A stretch of DNA of 64,000 nucleotides from Sphingobacterium arenae (GTDB taxonomy: Bacteria; Bacteroidota; Bacteroidia; Sphingobacteriales; Sphingobacteriaceae). The position numbers and the translations under genes were made by a program. A model generated the notes under the pieces. That model was not told the DNA's origin, did not search any database, and was given only the letters and a program-made list of their open reading frames with translations. The stretch is taken from contig NZ_JACNYK010000002.1 in assembly GCF_014692505.1 (NCBI RefSeq), forward strand, positions 992,001-1,056,000, given 5' to 3'. Each line of letters opens with the position of its first letter. Position 1 is the first letter of the stretch. Below are positions 62,042 through 64,000 of the stretch, in pieces.

Positions 62042-62049
62042 TACTTTTG
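62042..62049 (+). promoter_or_regulatory. Candidate -7 element for the lipoprotein at 62065
   Basis: TACTTTTG matches TAnnTTTG, 15 bases before the ATG; no clear -33 TTG at standard spacing. Confidence 0.35.
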
Positions 62050-62064
62050 AGGAATTAACTTGAT

Positions 62065-63738
62065 ATGAAATTAAAATACCTAATTATTAGCCTAGCGGTA
62101 TTATTTTTCGGCAGCTGTAAGAAAGAAAGTAATGCCCCCTCTATTGATGCAAAGCCGATAGCATTAGAAACCTTGGCTCCAGAAACTGCTACTGGAGAAA
62201 ACATTGTGTTGTCGGGTCGGATTCTGTTTCTAAACGGAGAAAAAGTTCTTGACCACGGTTTTGTCTTAAAATTTCGAACGTTCGAAGGCGATACCGTATC
62301 GCGAGAATATCAGATGGGCAACCGAGTCGATCCTGGCAAAGTAACCTACCGAGTTCCGGATATCAGTGAAATTCAAAATTCGCACTACCAGTACACCTTT
62401 TATTTCTATGTAAAAACAGACAAACAGCTATATAAAGGCGCCGACATGTCATTCGGTATATCCAACGCGAACTTCGGCTACCACCGTGGGCTTTATGCAA
62501 CTATAGGCGAAGAAGTTGTTTTGGCGGGAAATTATAAGGACCTTACAGAATCTCATGGACTATACGTCGGTTGGGACGGATTAACAGAAATCCCATTTAC
62601 ACTCGCAAACAACAGGCAAACCTTAACGTTTAAGATGCCCGGAGGTTTTTCCCATGGCCAAGAGGTGAGTTTTGTTATACGTAATAAAGACAATCAACAC
62701 AATCTCGTAGCATCTTTAGCGTCTATCAAGGTACTTGCCACCTTAAGCCCGCCTGCCAATTATGAATATTTCTTTTCGGACATGCTTAAGTTATCCGGTC
62801 CTGGCGCACCGCATGGCATCATAGACAATCTCTGGATTATTATAGGCGATAAAAAGGTACGTTACTACAACACCCTTGCGCTAAATGACCTGCTCAGCGA
62901 TGCCAGTGGAACAAGTTTTCAACTCGGTTATTCGAATGGGCGTGATACCCATATATTTCCACAAAAGCTTAAACTGAAACAACCAGCTGCCGACTCCTTC
63001 GGATTTTCGCATCGCCATGTACATCCAAGAGGGGTTACTATAGGCACCGGCCTCGAACTGAATAATTATGGTTCTATTTACAACACATCTTTTAGCCTAG
63101 GAGGTAAGCCCGCATCCTTTAGCAATCACTGGACAGGCGTTATTTCCGTAGGTATCGGCGACGTTCAAGACGGAACATATCCACTTGTCATAAAAGGCCC
63201 GATAATAAACTATACCAGTAAAAAAACTATCAAAGTAGAAAGCTTAAAAATCAGCTCGGTAAGTCCTCAAAAGGCATACTTCCTTGATCCCGTCATACTT
63301 CGTGGAAATTTTGTTGATGGCAACACATACTTTGTCAAAATTGATGGTGAGTATCAAGAAACTAGCCGGGCAAACAATGGGCAAGTTACTTTTGAATTAC
63401 CAGCCGTAACCGGAAAAGCTCCCATCGAAGTGGGTTACAACCCTTACAGTGATAACGAAGTACTCGTCCAAACAGGCTTAACTATCGATGCGCTACCAAG
63501 CACTTTTGAGGACTTTACCCCAAAGTCAGGCCCACCGGGCACTGTCGTCACACTCAAAGGTAGAGGTTTAGGCGCCGGAAGAATATTTTTCGGCGATCAG
63601 AATATATACCCGTTCGAATATGGGTCTACACAGGTCAAGGTTGAAATTCCGCGGATCATGACCAAAGGAAAAAAACGGTTAAGCGTATTCTTTAAAACCG
63701 GTTGGGTCACAACCTCTTCTTATTTTGAAGTTAAATAA
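62065..63738 (+). CDS. IPT/TIG-domain lipoprotein
   Basis: A 557 aa lipoprotein (signal MKLKYLIISLAVLFFGSC). The N-terminal 120 residues are a beta domain with a distinctive ILFLNGEKVLDHGFVLKF. Several Ig-like TIG repeats follow, the last one clear: FEDFTPKSGPPGTVVTLKGRGLGAGRIFFGDQNIYPFEYGSTQVKVEIPRIMTKGKKRLSVFF (about 480-550). Another is at about 405-470. Cell-surface or outer-membrane role, possibly polysaccharide or protein binding. The next gene encodes a paralogue of its N-terminal part. Confidence 0.82.
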   Translation: MKLKYLIISLAVLFFGSCKKESNAPSIDAKPIALETLAPETATGENIVLSGRILFLNGEKVLDHGFVLKFRTFEGDTVSREYQMGNRVDPGKVTYRVPDISEIQNSHYQYTFYFYVKTDKQLYKGADMSFGISNANFGYHRGLYATIGEEVVLAGNYKDLTESHGLYVGWDGLTEIPFTLANNRQTLTFKMPGGFSHGQEVSFVIRNKDNQHNLVASLASIKVLATLSPPANYEYFFSDMLKLSGPGAPHGIIDNLWIIIGDKKVRYYNTLALNDLLSDASGTSFQLGYSNGRDTHIFPQKLKLKQPAADSFGFSHRHVHPRGVTIGTGLELNNYGSIYNTSFSLGGKPASFSNHWTGVISVGIGDVQDGTYPLVIKGPIINYTSKKTIKVESLKISSVSPQKAYFLDPVILRGNFVDGNTYFVKIDGEYQETSRANNGQVTFELPAVTGKAPIEVGYNPYSDNEVLVQTGLTIDALPSTFEDFTPKSGPPGTVVTLKGRGLGAGRIFFGDQNIYPFEYGSTQVKVEIPRIMTKGKKRLSVFFKTGWVTTSSYFEVK

Positions 63739-63761
63739 TCCATCAGATAGAAATTAGCTTT

Positions 63762-64000
63762 ATGAATTCTCTTTATATCTCCATGCGTTGCTCTATAAAG
63801 TTAGTCACTTTGCATATTTTGTTTATTGCGATGCTGCTAGTTGGTGGTTGCAGCAAGGAAGCGTCAGAAACACCTTCCGGATCTACAGAAATCAGATTGG
63901 GAACATTTTCGGCTGAAAATGTAAATGCCTTGCGTGTTACCTTTAAAGGCGAAATCAAAGAACTCAACAATGAAAAGATTCTAGACCACGGTTTTGTATT
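63762..64000 (+). CDS. Lipoprotein paralogous to the preceding gene (partial)
   Basis: Starts at ATG 63762 and runs off the right edge. The visible 79 residues include a signal with lipobox VGGC, then ETPSGSTEIRLGTFSAENV and KGEIKELNNEKILDHGFV. The last part matches VLDHGFV of the upstream lipoprotein, showing tandem duplication. The start is 23 bases after the upstream stop, so the two are likely co-transcribed. An earlier Met/TTG choice does not change the interpretation. Confidence 0.75.
   Translation, partial: MNSLYISMRCSIKLVTLHILFIAMLLVGGCSKEASETPSGSTEIRLGTFSAENVNALRVTFKGEIKELNNEKILDHGFV

Overview
The window looks like a chromosome segment of a Bacteroidota bacterium, most likely of the Sphingobacteriaceae (Sphingobacterium-like). 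The reasons are the promoters (TTG, about 19-21 bases, TAnnTTTG), CarboxypepD_reg/plug/barrel TonB receptors, an ECF sigma/FecR-type anti-sigma pair, many lipoproteins of Bacteroidota families (DUF4397, DUF4374, DUF4625, TIG) and a GH43 enzyme. The genus is an inference from gene content only. There is no rRNA, CRISPR array, prophage or insertion sequence.

Layout. 1-6.8 kb: end of a membrane protein, a DUF4397 lipoprotein, a GH43 glycosidase, smc and a DUF4198 periplasmic protein, closed by a strong bidirectional terminator. 6.8-9.7 kb: a minus-strand operon of an SPFH/SHOCT protein and three soluble companions, two with zinc ribbons. 9.8-15.7 kb: a TPR/HTH regulator, a nicotinamidase-like hydrolase, trimethylamine monooxygenase (tmm), msrA and a VOC protein. 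15.8-22.7 kb: HxlR and MarR regulators with clear operator repeats, then a long minus-strand run of small SRPBCC, DoxX-like, DUF1801, VOC and ArsR genes. This run appears to be two related modules, and its last gene carries an in-frame stop. A GlxA-type activator is divergent from it.

22.7-27.2 kb is the most unusual part. A WYL-domain regulator is divergent from a soluble slipin and an RtcB RNA ligase. The 871-base interval between them holds two tandem tRNA-like elements. Each is in circularly permuted order: variable loop, T arm, acceptor stem closed by a short loop, then D arm. The anticodon stem pairs only in this permuted register. Operator-like repeats (GCGCAAA-N4-CTGCG) sit beside the regulator. 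I read this as an inducible RNA-repair or tRNA-damage-response locus whose RNA could be the ligase's substrate, guide or sensor.

27.5-42.6 kb: two iron-acquisition loci. One is a TonB siderophore receptor with a PepSY reductase-like protein. The other is ECF sigma/anti-sigma/propeller lipoprotein followed by DUF4374 lipoprotein, PepSY protein and TonB-type receptor (Xus-like). Between them lie an SDR/AraC pair, an orphan barstar and a PPK2. 42.8-45 kb: hxlB-hxlA (formaldehyde fixation) and an AraC regulator, then the broken tail of a lost gene. 45-51 kb: further SDR-AraC modules and an SDR/HxlR pair around a 7-base-arm palindrome. 51-57.5 kb: a metal (probably zinc) uptake operon of TonB receptor, three DUF4625 lipoproteins and a COG0523 GTPase. 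57.7-64 kb: an AhpD-like protein, a LytTR regulator, two unknown genes and two paralogous lipoproteins, the second cut by the window edge.

Coordinates of motifs were counted by hand. Family names rest on motif recognition, not on database searches.
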